Source: an uncultured Dyadobacter sp. (GTDB lineage Bacteria; Bacteroidota; Bacteroidia; Cytophagales; Spirosomataceae). From it: a DNA stretch of 64,000 nt. Made by a program: the position numbers and the translations under genes. Of the stretch, positions 18,579 to 28,700 are shown one piece after another; within the stretch, counting starts at the first letter, position 1; the number at the start of each line of letters is the position of its first letter. The notes beneath the pieces were generated by a model. The model did not search any database. It was not told where the DNA came from and was given only the letters and a program-made list of their open reading frames with translations. Location of the stretch: NCBI RefSeq assembly GCF_946482605.1, contig NZ_CAMLSE010000005.1:62001-126000 (forward strand), in the 5' to 3' direction.

Positions 18579-18628
18579 TTTTAACTGTTCAGTCGACAGA
18601 ATGCAGATTCTGTCGACCAGGGTTAAAA
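18579..18628. repeat. Nested palindrome in the divergent gap between lipoprotein and nucleoside hydrolase
   Basis: Perfect 11-base arms GTCGACAGAAT (18592-18602) and ATTCTGTCGAC (18607-18617) enclose a GCAG tetraloop. Outer arms TTTTAAC (18579-18585) and GTTAAAA (18622-18628) extend the pairing. The symmetry fits an operator, a REP-like element or a bidirectional terminator-like hairpin with A/T flanks. It sits upstream of two divergent starts, which favours a regulatory site or REP element over a terminator. Confidence 0.6.
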
Positions 18629-18806
18629 AATGTGCGAGAAAAGCACATAAGCCCGAGACCAAACCCTGAGCCAGCAAAGCCCAGACGGCAGCTTGGCAGA
18701 AGTATTTCTGGCAACACCTTTTCAGTTAGAATGTCTTCAATGGTTGCTTTCGTTTGGTAAATCATATTCCTGACGCATCGTGCTTAATCACATTGGACTG
18801 ATACAG

Positions 18807-19793
18807 ATGAACTGGCAGCGTTCAACATGCTTTGTATTATTATGGATGCTTTGGGCGTGCCAGCAACTCAGTGCCCAGACACCCGCTAACCCTGTTGTCT
18901 CCGTAATTCTTGACACCGACATGGATTCGGATGTAGACGACGTTGGCGCATTGGCGATGCTCCATGCCTATGAAAAACAAAATATGGCCCGGATTTTAGG
19001 GATTATCGTCACCAGCGACGAGCAATACAGCGCTCCGTGCACAGACGCAATCAACCAATGGTTTGGCCGAAAAGACATCCCCATCGGTGTTAGTCAAAAG
19101 GATTCGCTACGCAGCTTCTCTAAGTACACCAGGCAGATATCCGAGCGCTTTGCAAGCCGGTTTCAAACCAACGCGGACGCGGAAGACGGGACAGCGCTCT
19201 ACCGAACGCTGCTGGCCAGGGAGCCTGACGGAAGCGTGGTCATCATTACGATCGGGCACCTGACAAGTCTTGCTCGCCTTCTGAGTTCCGGTCCGGATGC
19301 AATAAGTCCATTGAGCGGAAGTGACCTGGTAAAGAAAAAGGTGAAACGATGGTCATGCATGGGCGGTCAGTTTCCGGAAGGAAAAGAAGCCAATTTCTAC
19401 CGCCCGGACCCTGCTTCGACGATCACTTCCCTTGCTAGTTGGAGAATGCCTGTAACTTTTGCCGGCTGGGAAGTAGGTAATAAAATTGTCACCGGCGGCA
19501 GGTCATTCCGAACAAAATGCAAACCAGACAGTCCGGTATTTCACGCATACGAGCTCTACAACAATTTCCAGGGACGTGCCAGCTGGGACCAGATCGCTGT
19601 TTTGGAAGCGATCGAGGGAGCCCAGCGATACTTTAATGTAGTTCAAAATGGCCATTGCCAGGTGGCTGCTGACGGAAGTAACCTCTGGACTTCTCCCTCA
19701 AACGGGCTACATGCTTACCTAAGCATTACCGGACACCCAGAGCAGATTCGCGATCGAATCGAATCACTGATGGTGGGCACTGCCATCCGGTAA
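18807..19793 (+). CDS. Exported nucleoside hydrolase (inosine-uridine preferring type)
   Basis: 328 residues from the ATG at 18807; an in-frame GTG nine codons earlier is also open. An N-terminal signal (MNWQRSTCFVLLWMLWACQQ ... AQ) shows export, with a weak lipobox at LWAC. The family's calcium- and ribose-binding motif is present as ILDTDMDSDVDDVGAL (residues 34-49), followed by IIVTSDEQYSAPC, VVIITIGHLTSLARLL and VTFAGWEVGNKIVTG. Nucleoside hydrolases split ribonucleosides into base and ribose; an exported version would scavenge nucleosides outside the cytoplasm. It sits just before the HTCS gene on the same strand, so the HTCS may sense a nucleoside or ribose product, but this is only a positional guess. 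Confidence 0.85.
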   Translation: MNWQRSTCFVLLWMLWACQQLSAQTPANPVVSVILDTDMDSDVDDVGALAMLHAYEKQNMARILGIIVTSDEQYSAPCTDAINQWFGRKDIPIGVSQKDSLRSFSKYTRQISERFASRFQTNADAEDGTALYRTLLAREPDGSVVIITIGHLTSLARLLSSGPDAISPLSGSDLVKKKVKRWSCMGGQFPEGKEANFYRPDPASTITSLASWRMPVTFAGWEVGNKIVTGGRSFRTKCKPDSPVFHAYELYNNFQGRASWDQIAVLEAIEGAQRYFNVVQNGHCQVAADGSNLWTSPSNGLHAYLSITGHPEQIRDRIESLMVGTAIR

Positions 19794-19959
19794 AAATAGT
19801 CAGGCAGTTTCAGAGCTGAATGTGTCACCAAGTCAAATTTATTCGACCCCTGATTTAATCTGCCGATTCCTCAGCAATTCGATTTCACGAAAAACGGTTG
19901 TTTTTTTTGTCATAATGGTAGACTATCCTGTCTTTCATTCTGAACGTCTACTACACCTG

Positions 19960-19991
19960 TTGACCATGCGTAGTGTCGTGACATATATTTA
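19960..19991 (+). promoter_or_regulatory. Probable promoter of the HTCS gene
   Basis: TTG (19960-19962), a 21-base spacer, then TATATTTA (19984-19991), seven of eight matches to TAnnTTTG. It lies about 35 bases before the ATG at 20026 and supports that start over the upstream GTG at 19822. Confidence 0.45.
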
Positions 19992-20025
19992 CTTCATCAT
20001 GCATCCCTATCCATTCTGCTCGAAT

Positions 20026-23000
20026 ATGGAGAACAGCAAACGTCTTTTGACCACAGCGTTCTGCGTCTTATTTTTTTTTACCATCTCTTACGGACAGGTT
20101 TTTAAAAATTTCAAGGAAGTCAATGGAGTTCCGCTATCGGCCACATTGGGAATTACCCAGGACAAGCAAGGTTTCATGTGGTTTGGCACCGAGGCCGGGC
20201 TGTATCGCTACAACAGTAAAACATTCGATCGATACCATAATGGCAAATTGAATAATCCCAGGTTCATCAGGGACCTGGCTACTGATTCTCATGGAAACAT
20301 ATGGATTGCGTCGATAAGATCCGGTTTGTATCTCTTTGAACCCGATACCGATACTTTTACAAACTTCGAGCCTGATTCAGCAAACGTCAATTCGCTCTCT
20401 CACAATTCGGTCAACTGCGTGATGGTAGACCGCCATGACCAGGTGTGGGCCGGAACCCAGCATGGGCTGTCACGCATCACAAAGGATCGTGGAAAAATCA
20501 GGATAACGCGCCATTTACAAACTGAATTCTCTGCGCAGACCCTGCAGATCAGATCACTAACCGAGGATAAAACCGGCAACATCTGGATGGCGACCGGTGA
20601 CGGATTAGTTAAAATGCAAAATAATGGCAGCAAACCCAGGTTGTACCGGATTCCGTCCCCAGAAAAACAAATCCACCTCAGCGACCTCATTTTTGTGTAT
20701 GCAGACAGCAGCGGTATGATATGGCTGGGGAGTAACGGGACCGGATTATATCAATTCAATCCTTTTACCGAGCGCTTCAAGTTAATCCAAACGCTTAGAG
20801 CGCCGAATGGTGAACTTCCCCGTGTTTCCAAGATGGCACAGGATAGCAAGGGGAAATATTGGATGTCAACTTCCTTAGGACTTGTTCATTTCGATCCGCT
20901 TACTTCACAAGTCGAATGGTATGTCAATCATCCCGGCGATCCCAACAGCCTGGCCAACACCATGCTTTACTCGTTGTACCTGGATCGGCAGGGCGGGCTT
21001 TGGTGCGGGTCTTTTTACGTCGGCATCAGTTATCTTCATTATGATTCTCCCCGGTTTAGATCCTGGCCATTTGCCGCCAATGATCCACGGAACCAGCCGT
21101 TTTCAAATGGATGGTTAGGCAAGGGTAAAACAAAAGAAATCTGGTCTATTTCAATTAATCTGGACAAACTTCTCGTCTTTAACTCCGTTGGTAAGCCACC
21201 CTTGACTTTCAACCTGAAACTTTCGAAAGAGGCCGATTATTATTGCTTTTTACTGGACGAAAACGATGTACTCTGGGCCGCAGGCAACGCCGTATTGACT
21301 AGTTTCAATCTCCGTACCGGCAATTATCATCATTACCCGCTTATCATCCAGGGTCAATCTGTACCAGTTAACGCCAGGACATTTGCGATCCTGAAGGACA
21401 GCTACAATCGATTTTGGATTGGTGGTTATTACGGATTGCTTCTGTTCGATGAAAAACAGGGCATTTTCCTTTTGCAAAACGCTCCAAACATCAGCGTCCG
21501 AAGTATTTTCGAGGATTCCCGACGCAATATCTGGGTGGGTAGTACGAATGAAGTCTATCATGTCAGCTCCAAGAATAGTGCTTCGCCGGCGCCGGTATTA
21601 GAAAAAATTCCCGTCGGACCCAGCATGGCCGAATATTTCTGGCGGATAGCCGAAGACCTTTCCGGGAATATCTGGGCTGCCGGCACGACCTCACTTTTTC
21701 ATTACAATCCGAAAAACAACAGGTTTGAACCGAATGCAGATATCCCTGGCGGCTATATCAAAGATGTTGTGCCGGACAAGCTGGGCTACTTGTGGCTCAG
21801 CGCCGCGCATATGCTGTATAGATACCATCCTCAAAACAGGACGCTTCAATCTTATGACGATGGAGATGGCTTACCGCAAAATGGTCAGCTGATTCAGGGT
21901 TTCGGAGCCAAAGATGGCCATGGAAACCTCTATTTTCTCACCAATCAGGGATCATTTTCGTTTGATCCGTCGGCTATTGCTGTAAATAAAAATACCCCAC
22001 CCCTTGTTCTCACTTCACTGAAACTGTACAACAATGAAGTTACTACCGGCGACAGTACAGGGCTCCTGGTGCAGCCACTGTGGAAAACAAAAGAGATTAC
22101 CTTTCGACACGACCAGGACATTTTCACACTGGACTTTGCGCTGCTGGATTATGTACGTTCCGGCCAGAACAAATATGCCTACAAAATCGATGGGATAGAC
22201 CGCGACTGGAACCATGTCGGAACCCCGTCGGCTACGTATACTAACTTGCCGTCAGGAACTTACACTTTCATGGTCAAAGCCGCCAATGGTGATGGCTTCT
22301 GGATGAACGAGCCTTTAAAAGTAAAAATCATCGTCCTCCCTCCGTGGTGGAAAACCTGGTATGCGTATCTGTTCTACTTCCTTGTCATAGCCGGGGCGAT
22401 TTACGCGATCAACAGGTTTTTCTGGCTCCGCTCGTCATTCCGGAAAGAAAATTACCTGAATCAGGCTAAGCTGGATTTTTTCACGAATGTGTCGCATGAG
22501 ATCCGGACACACCTCTCGTTGATCAGCGGGCCTTTGGAACAAGCCCATCAGCAACTGCAAGATCCGCAGCGTGTTGAGCACCACCTGAATTATGCCAGAA
22601 ACAGTAGCGACAGGCTCATGCTGTTGGTCAACGAACTGCTTGACTTTCGCAAAATCCAGAGCGGCAGTGTGCAGTTACAGGTGCGCGAACATGATGTGGT
22701 GAAAATCATGAAGAGTATCCTCGCCGCATTTGAACACAGCTCGGTTGAGAAGGATATTGAAACAACGCTGGTTTGCCCTGATACACCCGTGCTGATTTGG
22801 TTTGATATCGCACAGATGCAAAAGGTGTTCTACAACCTGTTGAGCAACGCGTACAAATTCACGCCCACCGGCGGTAAGGTTTCCGTTCACATTATCGAGA
22901 TTTCAAATGAAGTCAAAATCATGGTAAAGGACAACGGCAGGGGAATCTCGCCCGATCATCTCAAGAAGCTGTTTACCTACTATTATCAGGCCGACTCGGA

Positions 23001-24018
23001 AAAGCCAGGTTACGGAATCGGATTGGCCCTTTCGAAAAGCATTGTTGAGCGTCATCACGGCTATCTGACCGCGGAAAGCCGACCTGCAACCGAAACCGCA
23101 CAAGGTGAAACAAAACTAATCATCCGTTTACTGCGCGAAAACAGGCACTACGGCGCCCAGGAAATTGCACCGAAAGGTCACGATTATGTCTCTGGCTTAT
23201 TCACCAAAACAGGCGCAGTCACGTCGATGGGCAACGAAATCGCGGATAAACAACTCAACACCATCCTGATCATTGAGGATAACGATGAACTACGGGGGTT
23301 TATCTGCGAGCTTTTCGAGAGAGAATACAACACACTTGAAGCAGAAAACGGTCTTCGTGGCATTCAATTGGCCAATGAATACATCCCGGACATTATCCTG
23401 ACCGACGTGATGATGCCGGAAATGAACGGACTGCAGGTATGTCGCCGATTGAAGAATGAGGCCAATACCGCTCATATTCCGGTTGTGTTGCTGACGGCCA
23501 GAACGCAGAGCGAACAAATCATCGAAGGACTTGAAGTGGGGGCTGACGATTATTTGATGAAACCATTCGATCCGAGAATCATCACATTGAAGATCAACAA
23601 CCTGCTCCGTTTACGGGACGAGATGAAGCAGCGCTTCCGGCAGTCGGTATTGGAGGCGCCCGGAGTCCAGCGAAGTGTTGCCCAGGATACGAATGAGGCT
23701 TTCATTGCCAAGCTTAAAGGGCTGGTTGTCGATCATATTTCGGACGTCAACTTCGGTGTTGGTGAACTTGCTTTTGAGGCAGGGATGAGTGTGTCTGTGC
23801 TCTACCGAAAGCTGCGATCACTTACCGGTATGACGATCAATGAATTTGTCAAAACCCTCCGTTTAAATGAAGCGAAAAAACTTCTTGAATCAGGTATTTA
23901 CAATGTAGGCGAAGTTGCCGCCATCATTGGCTTCGAAGACAGTAAATATTTTAGTAAAGAGTTTAAAAAGGTTTTTGGAAAAACACCTAATGAAGTTAAA
24001 GGGAAAAACAGCAATTGA
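20026..24018 (+). CDS. Hybrid two-component system regulator (propeller sensor, kinase, receiver, AraC HTH)
   Basis: 1330 residues from the ATG at 20026, which opens a signal peptide (MENSKRLLTTAFCVLFFFTI ... YGQ). Reg_prop repeats (GFMWFGTEAGLYRYN, GNIWIASIRSGLYLF and others) form two periplasmic propellers, followed by a Y_Y_Y domain, a membrane helix near 785 (WYAYLFYFLVIAGAIYAINRF) and HisKA with phospho-His824. HATPase follows (FYNLLSNAYKFTPTGG, GYGIGLALSKSI), then a receiver with Asp1127 (ILTDVMMPEMNG) and a C-terminal AraC HTH (SVSVLYRKLRSLTGMTINEF). HTCS proteins sense a periplasmic saccharide and activate a nearby uptake locus. Here no SusC/D is adjacent; only the nucleoside hydrolase is close. 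The usual proline of the H-box is a histidine (HEIRTHL, His829), a variant I believe also occurs in other HTCS kinases. Confidence 0.95.
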   Translation: MENSKRLLTTAFCVLFFFTISYGQVFKNFKEVNGVPLSATLGITQDKQGFMWFGTEAGLYRYNSKTFDRYHNGKLNNPRFIRDLATDSHGNIWIASIRSGLYLFEPDTDTFTNFEPDSANVNSLSHNSVNCVMVDRHDQVWAGTQHGLSRITKDRGKIRITRHLQTEFSAQTLQIRSLTEDKTGNIWMATGDGLVKMQNNGSKPRLYRIPSPEKQIHLSDLIFVYADSSGMIWLGSNGTGLYQFNPFTERFKLIQTLRAPNGELPRVSKMAQDSKGKYWMSTSLGLVHFDPLTSQVEWYVNHPGDPNSLANTMLYSLYLDRQGGLWCGSFYVGISYLHYDSPRFRSWPFAANDPRNQPFSNGWLGKGKTKEIWSISINLDKLLVFNSVGKPPLTFNLKLSKEADYYCFLLDENDVLWAAGNAVLTSFNLRTGNYHHYPLIIQGQSVPVNARTFAILKDSYNRFWIGGYYGLLLFDEKQGIFLLQNAPNISVRSIFEDSRRNIWVGSTNEVYHVSSKNSASPAPVLEKIPVGPSMAEYFWRIAEDLSGNIWAAGTTSLFHYNPKNNRFEPNADIPGGYIKDVVPDKLGYLWLSAAHMLYRYHPQNRTLQSYDDGDGLPQNGQLIQGFGAKDGHGNLYFLTNQGSFSFDPSAIAVNKNTPPLVLTSLKLYNNEVTTGDSTGLLVQPLWKTKEITFRHDQDIFTLDFALLDYVRSGQNKYAYKIDGIDRDWNHVGTPSATYTNLPSGTYTFMVKAANGDGFWMNEPLKVKIIVLPPWWKTWYAYLFYFLVIAGAIYAINRFFWLRSSFRKENYLNQAKLDFFTNVSHEIRTHLSLISGPLEQAHQQLQDPQRVEHHLNYARNSSDRLMLLVNELLDFRKIQSGSVQLQVREHDVVKIMKSILAAFEHSSVEKDIETTLVCPDTPVLIWFDIAQMQKVFYNLLSNAYKFTPTGGKVSVHIIEISNEVKIMVKDNGRGISPDHLKKLFTYYYQADSEKPGYGIGLALSKSIVERHHGYLTAESRPATETAQGETKLIIRLLRENRHYGAQEIAPKGHDYVSGLFTKTGAVTSMGNEIADKQLNTILIIEDNDELRGFICELFEREYNTLEAENGLRGIQLANEYIPDIILTDVMMPEMNGLQVCRRLKNEANTAHIPVVLLTARTQSEQIIEGLEVGADDYLMKPFDPRIITLKINNLLRLRDEMKQRFRQSVLEAPGVQRSVAQDTNEAFIAKLKGLVVDHISDVNFGVGELAFEAGMSVSVLYRKLRSLTGMTINEFVKTLRLNEAKKLLESGIYNVGEVAAIIGFEDSKYFSKEFKKVFGKTPNEVKGKNSN

Positions 24019-24036
24019 CTTCCATATCTGAGGTAG

Positions 24037-24792
24037 CTATCTAAGTTTACGGCATTTAACTTCAATTGGCGTAATCTCAAAGAACTTGCGAAATTCCTTG
24101 CTGAAATACTTGACATCTTCATACCCTACCGCAGCAGCCACCGCATTTACGGGATAGGTCCCGCTTTCCAATAATTGCATAGCCCGCTCCATTCGAATCG
24201 CCTTCACGAATTCATTGACTGTAATCCCTTTAAGCATCCTGATTTTACGATAAAGGACAGAAACGCTGATGCCGATCTGAAACGCAATTTCATGAACGCC
24301 GAAATTCGGATCGGAAATATTCTCGACCACCTGCTGCCTCAGCTTTTCGATGAACCAGCCGCCCAGCTGGTTGGATTCAGTTTTATCAAAAGCCTCCCGC
24401 AAGTACAGCTCTTGCAACGTCTCCCGCATTCGGATCAGGTTTTCAATTTTAAGCCCAAGCACGTCACTATTGCCTGGGTGCAGGATATAAGTATCGGCCC
24501 CTGCCTGTAACCCATCAACTTCCTGTTCTCGCGGCCCAAGCAGGATCACAGATATATGGCTCGTAACAACATCGGATTTCAACGCCGCGCAGATCGCCAG
24601 GCCGTCGACTTTCGGATCGGCTATTTCACAAATAATCAGGTCCGGGCTCATCTGGCGAGTCAAAGCTACGGCATGACTCCCCCTGTTACTTGTCAGGACA
24701 TGAAAATTTTTCCTCAGAGCCTCCGTACCAAAATCGTCAGGCTCCATACTGCCGGAAAAAATTAAAATCTTTCTGATATTCTTCGATTTCAT
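24037..24792 (-). CDS. AraC-type regulator with degenerate receiver domain (first copy)
   Basis: 251 residues from the ATG at 24792. A second ATG at 24801 is possible, but the sequence just upstream of 24792 (CATAACACT on the plus strand) matches that before the start of the paralogue at 32673-33425. The N-terminal ~120 residues look like a receiver, but the phosphoacceptor position is Glu56 (DLIICEIADP), the acidic pocket is reduced and the usual Lys is His (YILHPG). The output is an AraC HTH (GISVSVLYRKIRMLKGITVN, YFSKEFRKFFEITPIEVK), closest in the window to those of the HTCS and the paralogue. It is divergent from a LuxR-type gene, and a 28-base palindrome lies between them. It probably acts without phosphorylation. 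Confidence 0.88.
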   Translation of the reverse strand: MKSKNIRKILIFSGSMEPDDFGTEALRKNFHVLTSNRGSHAVALTRQMSPDLIICEIADPKVDGLAICAALKSDVVTSHISVILLGPREQEVDGLQAGADTYILHPGNSDVLGLKIENLIRMRETLQELYLREAFDKTESNQLGGWFIEKLRQQVVENISDPNFGVHEIAFQIGISVSVLYRKIRMLKGITVNEFVKAIRMERAMQLLESGTYPVNAVAAAVGYEDVKYFSKEFRKFFEITPIEVKCRKLR

Positions 24793-24820
24793 AACACTCA
24801 TGGAGTGCGATATTTTAGAT

Positions 24821-24848
24821 TTTAATTCAAAATATATTTTGAATTAAA
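24821..24848. promoter_or_regulatory. Perfect 28-base palindrome in the AraC/LuxR divergent gap
   Basis: The half-site TTTAATTCAAAATA is followed directly by its exact reverse complement TATTTTGAATTAAA. A second, 10-base palindrome ATAGCGCTAT abuts it at 24848-24857. It lies 28 bases before the AraC start at 24792. The position and symmetry suggest an operator for a dimeric regulator, possibly autoregulation. It could instead form a cruciform or contribute promoter elements, since each arm contains TATATTTTG, close to the -7 consensus. Confidence 0.6.
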
Positions 24849-25024
24849 TAGCGCTATTCAAATAATTAAATACACTCAAAAAGGATCAAATAACACCTCA
24901 AAATGACAAGTTTATCCACCAGCTGTTTGGAAATAAAAAGACAATTTGCGTTGAAAGCAGTCTCGATTATTTCGAATACAGCTTTGAACAAAACAACTAT
25001 CCAAACAAAACCCACTATACAATT

Positions 25025-25687
25025 ATGGGACATCCAGATAGCGAGCGAAGCCATTTAATGGTAATAATAGACGACCGTCCCATGTTAAGGGCGGGAATAA
25101 AGTCAGCCATTCAATCGATCATGCCTAAACCTGAGTTCTCGGAGTGTTATCGATTGGATAAATTCCTTTCTTCCAATTCAGAAGCCAATTCATTTTACAT
25201 TCTGCTCTGGGCAGGAAACACGTCGGACAAAATCATCATTAACAACATCAGGGCATTAAAGTATTCGGGAAAGCCATGTAAGATTATCCTGTACGGCTAC
25301 AAACAACCAATTCAATACATCCTCCAGTTTCTAAAAGAAAAAATCGATGCTTACCTGCCTGAGGATTTCGGAGAAAACGATCTCAAAGAATGCCTTACGT
25401 CGATCGCGGCAGGCCGGATTTATGTCGACACACAAATAGTAATTGAGCTGCTAAGCATTAGGACCAAAAGACAAGAACTAAAGAGCGGCGCACTTACACC
25501 AACGGAGGTGAGGGTGGCTAATTTACTGGTCAGTGGATTGAGCCAATCGCTGATTGCCCGGGAGATGCACCGAAACACATCGACGATCAGCAATATAAAA
25601 TCGAACATTTTCAAAAAAACAAATGTCACCAACATCACTGATTTGGCTGGAGCGATGGGCAATTCCATCACGGGAATAAGAATCTAG
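25025..25687 (+). CDS. LuxR-type regulator with degenerate receiver domain (first copy)
   Basis: 220 residues. The N-terminal domain aligns with NarL-type receivers (MVIIDDRPMLRAGIKSAIQS) and keeps the acidic pair, but the phosphoacceptor strand reads FYILLWAGNTSDK with no Asp, and the switch Lys region reads AYLPEDFGEND. The C-terminal HTH (about 155-212) is complete: LTPTEVRVANLLVSGLSQSL and NTSTISNIKSNIFKKTNV. It is divergent from the AraC-type gene, and its end converges on the giant LamG-like protein gene across a bidirectional terminator. A diverged, truncated copy is at 33767-34309 in the same arrangement. Ligand or partner control rather than phosphorylation is likely. Confidence 0.85.
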   Translation: MGHPDSERSHLMVIIDDRPMLRAGIKSAIQSIMPKPEFSECYRLDKFLSSNSEANSFYILLWAGNTSDKIIINNIRALKYSGKPCKIILYGYKQPIQYILQFLKEKIDAYLPEDFGENDLKECLTSIAAGRIYVDTQIVIELLSIRTKRQELKSGALTPTEVRVANLLVSGLSQSLIAREMHRNTSTISNIKSNIFKKTNVTNITDLAGAMGNSITGIRI

Positions 25688-25717
25688 GGTGATGGCCTGT
25701 CATTGATATGCTAAGAA

Positions 25718-25746
25718 AAACGGGATCCGAAATTCGGATCCCGTTT
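25718..25746. terminator. Bidirectional rho-independent terminator
   Basis: Fourteen-base arms AAACGGGATCCGAA and TTCGGATCCCGTTT around a single A, so the loop is a few A/T bases. A-rich sequence lies on the left and TTTCGTTTATT on the right. It sits in the 80-base gap between two converging genes and can serve both. Confidence 0.88.
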
Positions 25747-25767
25747 CGTTTATTACCCCAACTTCGG

Positions 25768-28700
25768 TTACTTCACCACAAACGTCTTGCTGTGAACTTC
25801 CCCGCTTGCATACGTAACGCGCAACACATACACACCCGCACGAAGGCTTCTGATATCCAACATGTTTCCGGACTGTGCAGCATTCAACACCTCCATACCT
25901 GCAACATTGTACACCGAAAGCTTGTACGAACCGGATTGCGGCAACGTTAGCGACAGTTTTCCATCCGCTACCGGGTTAGGATATACGGATAATGCATTCT
26001 TACCCGACTCGAACCGAACAGCGGCAATAGAGCTGTACGCGTAGGATCCATCGGCATCGATTTGTTTCAGACGATAGTAGTTTGTACCCGCCGATGGTGC
26101 AGCGTCTGCGAAGGCATAGGTCAACAGGCTTTTGCTATCGCCGTCGGCCGTCTGGTTTTCTACAAAACCGATCGCGTGCCATTTGCGGGCATCCGTGCTT
26201 CTCTGGATTTCAAATCCGGTATTGTTTATTTCCTCGGTCGTTGCCCAGGTCAGGCTGGCTGTATTTCCTTCTTTGGCCGCATTGAAATAGGCCATTGTAA
26301 CAGGCAGCGCAGATTCCTCTGTTGTAGACAGGTAGACAAACGAAGAGAACGAAGTGATGTTATGGAACTCGACATAGTTCACACCATCCTCCACGCCGGT
26401 GGCATCGGGCGTCAGCGAAACCGCCTTCGAAGCGTCGAGTCTTCCGTAGGCATAAACATTCGCGATCACTTCGTCGGCAATGCCCTGGTACCTGTACCAT
26501 CCAAATGATTGCTCGCTTGGCACAGCCGTTGCATTTTTCTCGGGCAGGCTGTAATAGATACGCACTTTGCCAGCTGACAATGGAGACGAACCACTGTTTG
26601 TCACCGTGGTAATCCGTGCCATCAGGTTGGTTTTGCGGCTTCCGTCATCGTAGCTCGCGCCGAGAGGTGTAATTGTTACCGCCAGGTTGGCCAGTTCAGG
26701 ATTGGTATAGCCTGTAATTCCCAGCAATTTCTGGGTGTTGTCTGCTGTCTTGCGGAAATACTTCCAGGTACCTACATCGCAGGCGTTGGTCGAATTGCTG
26801 GTTGTTTCCGTAGTTGCAGGCAAATAAACCACACCCTGGTTGAACGGTGTTACTTTACCATAGGTGAAGTAGCTGGCTCCATTCGGGAAGTTGTGTGCCA
26901 AATCATAGTCCGTTCCGTTCACGGTCAGCGCCTTGACAGTGACGTTGGTTGTAAATGCAGCGTCGTCAGCGAAAATGATCACATAATCCCCGCAGGCATC
27001 ACCCGTTGCAAACGTAGTGGTACCAACAGAAGCGATCGGGAAGCGAATCTGTACATCGTTGGACACGTTGTTGGTGTTCTGGACTTTCCAGACCCGGTTC
27101 ATGCGGCGTCCGTTGCTTGCACTCCCTGCATAAGTAAAGCTGGTGTAGGTGCTTGCAGTGTTGGTCATTGCCTGCGTGTTACCATTGTCACCCCAAACGA
27201 GGAACTGCCCATCGGTTAGCGAACCTGCATTGGCAGCATTGGTAGCAGCAATTTCACCCAAACTCATAATTACCTGATTGTTCGTATTGGTATGCTGGCT
27301 ACGGCTCTGTTTCTGATGCAATGCAGAGATAAAGTCGTTTCCAATACCTGCTACGTTGTTATAATGAGCAGCATTATCCGTAGCATTCCATACCACCACA
27401 TTTTGTGAGGTAGTGTAATTATTGGTATTACTCAGCGTAACCCCGTATTTAATCGCCAGATAAGAATCTACCTTATTTCGCTCGGCAGCCGTAACTGTTC
27501 CCGCTCCGTAAATAACCAGCTCACCAATATGACCGATAATTCCAGCATCATCACCACTAGTTCCTGAACCACTGTTTGCTCCAAAAATGTGACCACCAGT
27601 AACTGCACCAATCGGCGCATGAGCCACAGCAGTACCATTTGCACCACCATTCAAGCCCTTGCTGAAAGAAATATCTGCGAACGTGTGATACATAATATTA
27701 GGTGCAGTAGTTCCAAAAGCTGGATTACCGCCTCCTGGCACTGCATTGTATATGATGCCACCCGTATTGCTTCTTCTGGCATAACCACCATTGGCATAAA
27801 AACCTGGTTGATCCCAGTTACTACCATTTAAAGTGGTATTATCCATACCGATATTGAAGTAGCGTGTTCCTAACATATTCTCCTTTGTAAGCGAGAAAAC
27901 ATCAAAGTTCAGCGAGCTCAAAGTTTGAACTTCAATATTGCCAATTTTCTGATCACCAGCAGCAAAGTTTACACCCGGATTGAAGTTAAAATAAGTAGCA
28001 TCGCCTTGCTTGAATTTAGGCAATGGAGATTCTCCCAGTTGAGAAGAAACAACACCTGAGGTAAAGTCCGTCCAACGGGTAAGGTCTGCACCGTCGCCTG
28101 TCGATTCAGTCAGTTTATCTGCCCGGTACCAGTGGCTAAGATGATTGGTAACTCCACCTGGTCCTTGTACCAATGCAGCAAAAGTAAAGTATTGACCATT
28201 GCTAATTGTAACGTCTGCATAGGCATAGTCTACGCCGTTTACAGTTTGCACACCAGCCATATCCGTAATTATGTCCGAACTGTTGATCGTCGCATCTGCA
28301 CTTTGAATCAACTTCAGATTAGTCAAACCCTGAGGCCATGCAACCCTTACGGTTCCCACACCACTGGTGTTTTGTGCCTTCCAGATAGAAGCAAAGTGGT
28401 AGTTAACTCCACTTACTCCAGCGATAGAAACCGTTGGCGCTTTTGCGAGATTGTTATCTCCCCATATCAGGAACTGGCCATTTGCCAGCACTCCGGAATT
28501 GGCTGCATTGGTATTGTCCAATCCCGTTGTACTTATCAATACCTGACGTCCGGGATTTGTGCTCCATGATTGCTTCTGATACAAAGATCCCATATCGTCA
28601 CGGGCAACACCTGCAATGTTGAAATGATAACCGCTGTTGGCCGCATTCGCCCACACAGTACCAGAAGACGAGTTCACGTAATCTTTTGTACCTGCTGCAT

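Noticed and set aside
24821..24848. The 28-base palindrome as an insertion-sequence end or attachment site
   Set aside because: No transposase, integrase or target-site duplication is nearby; the position before a regulator start favours an operator.
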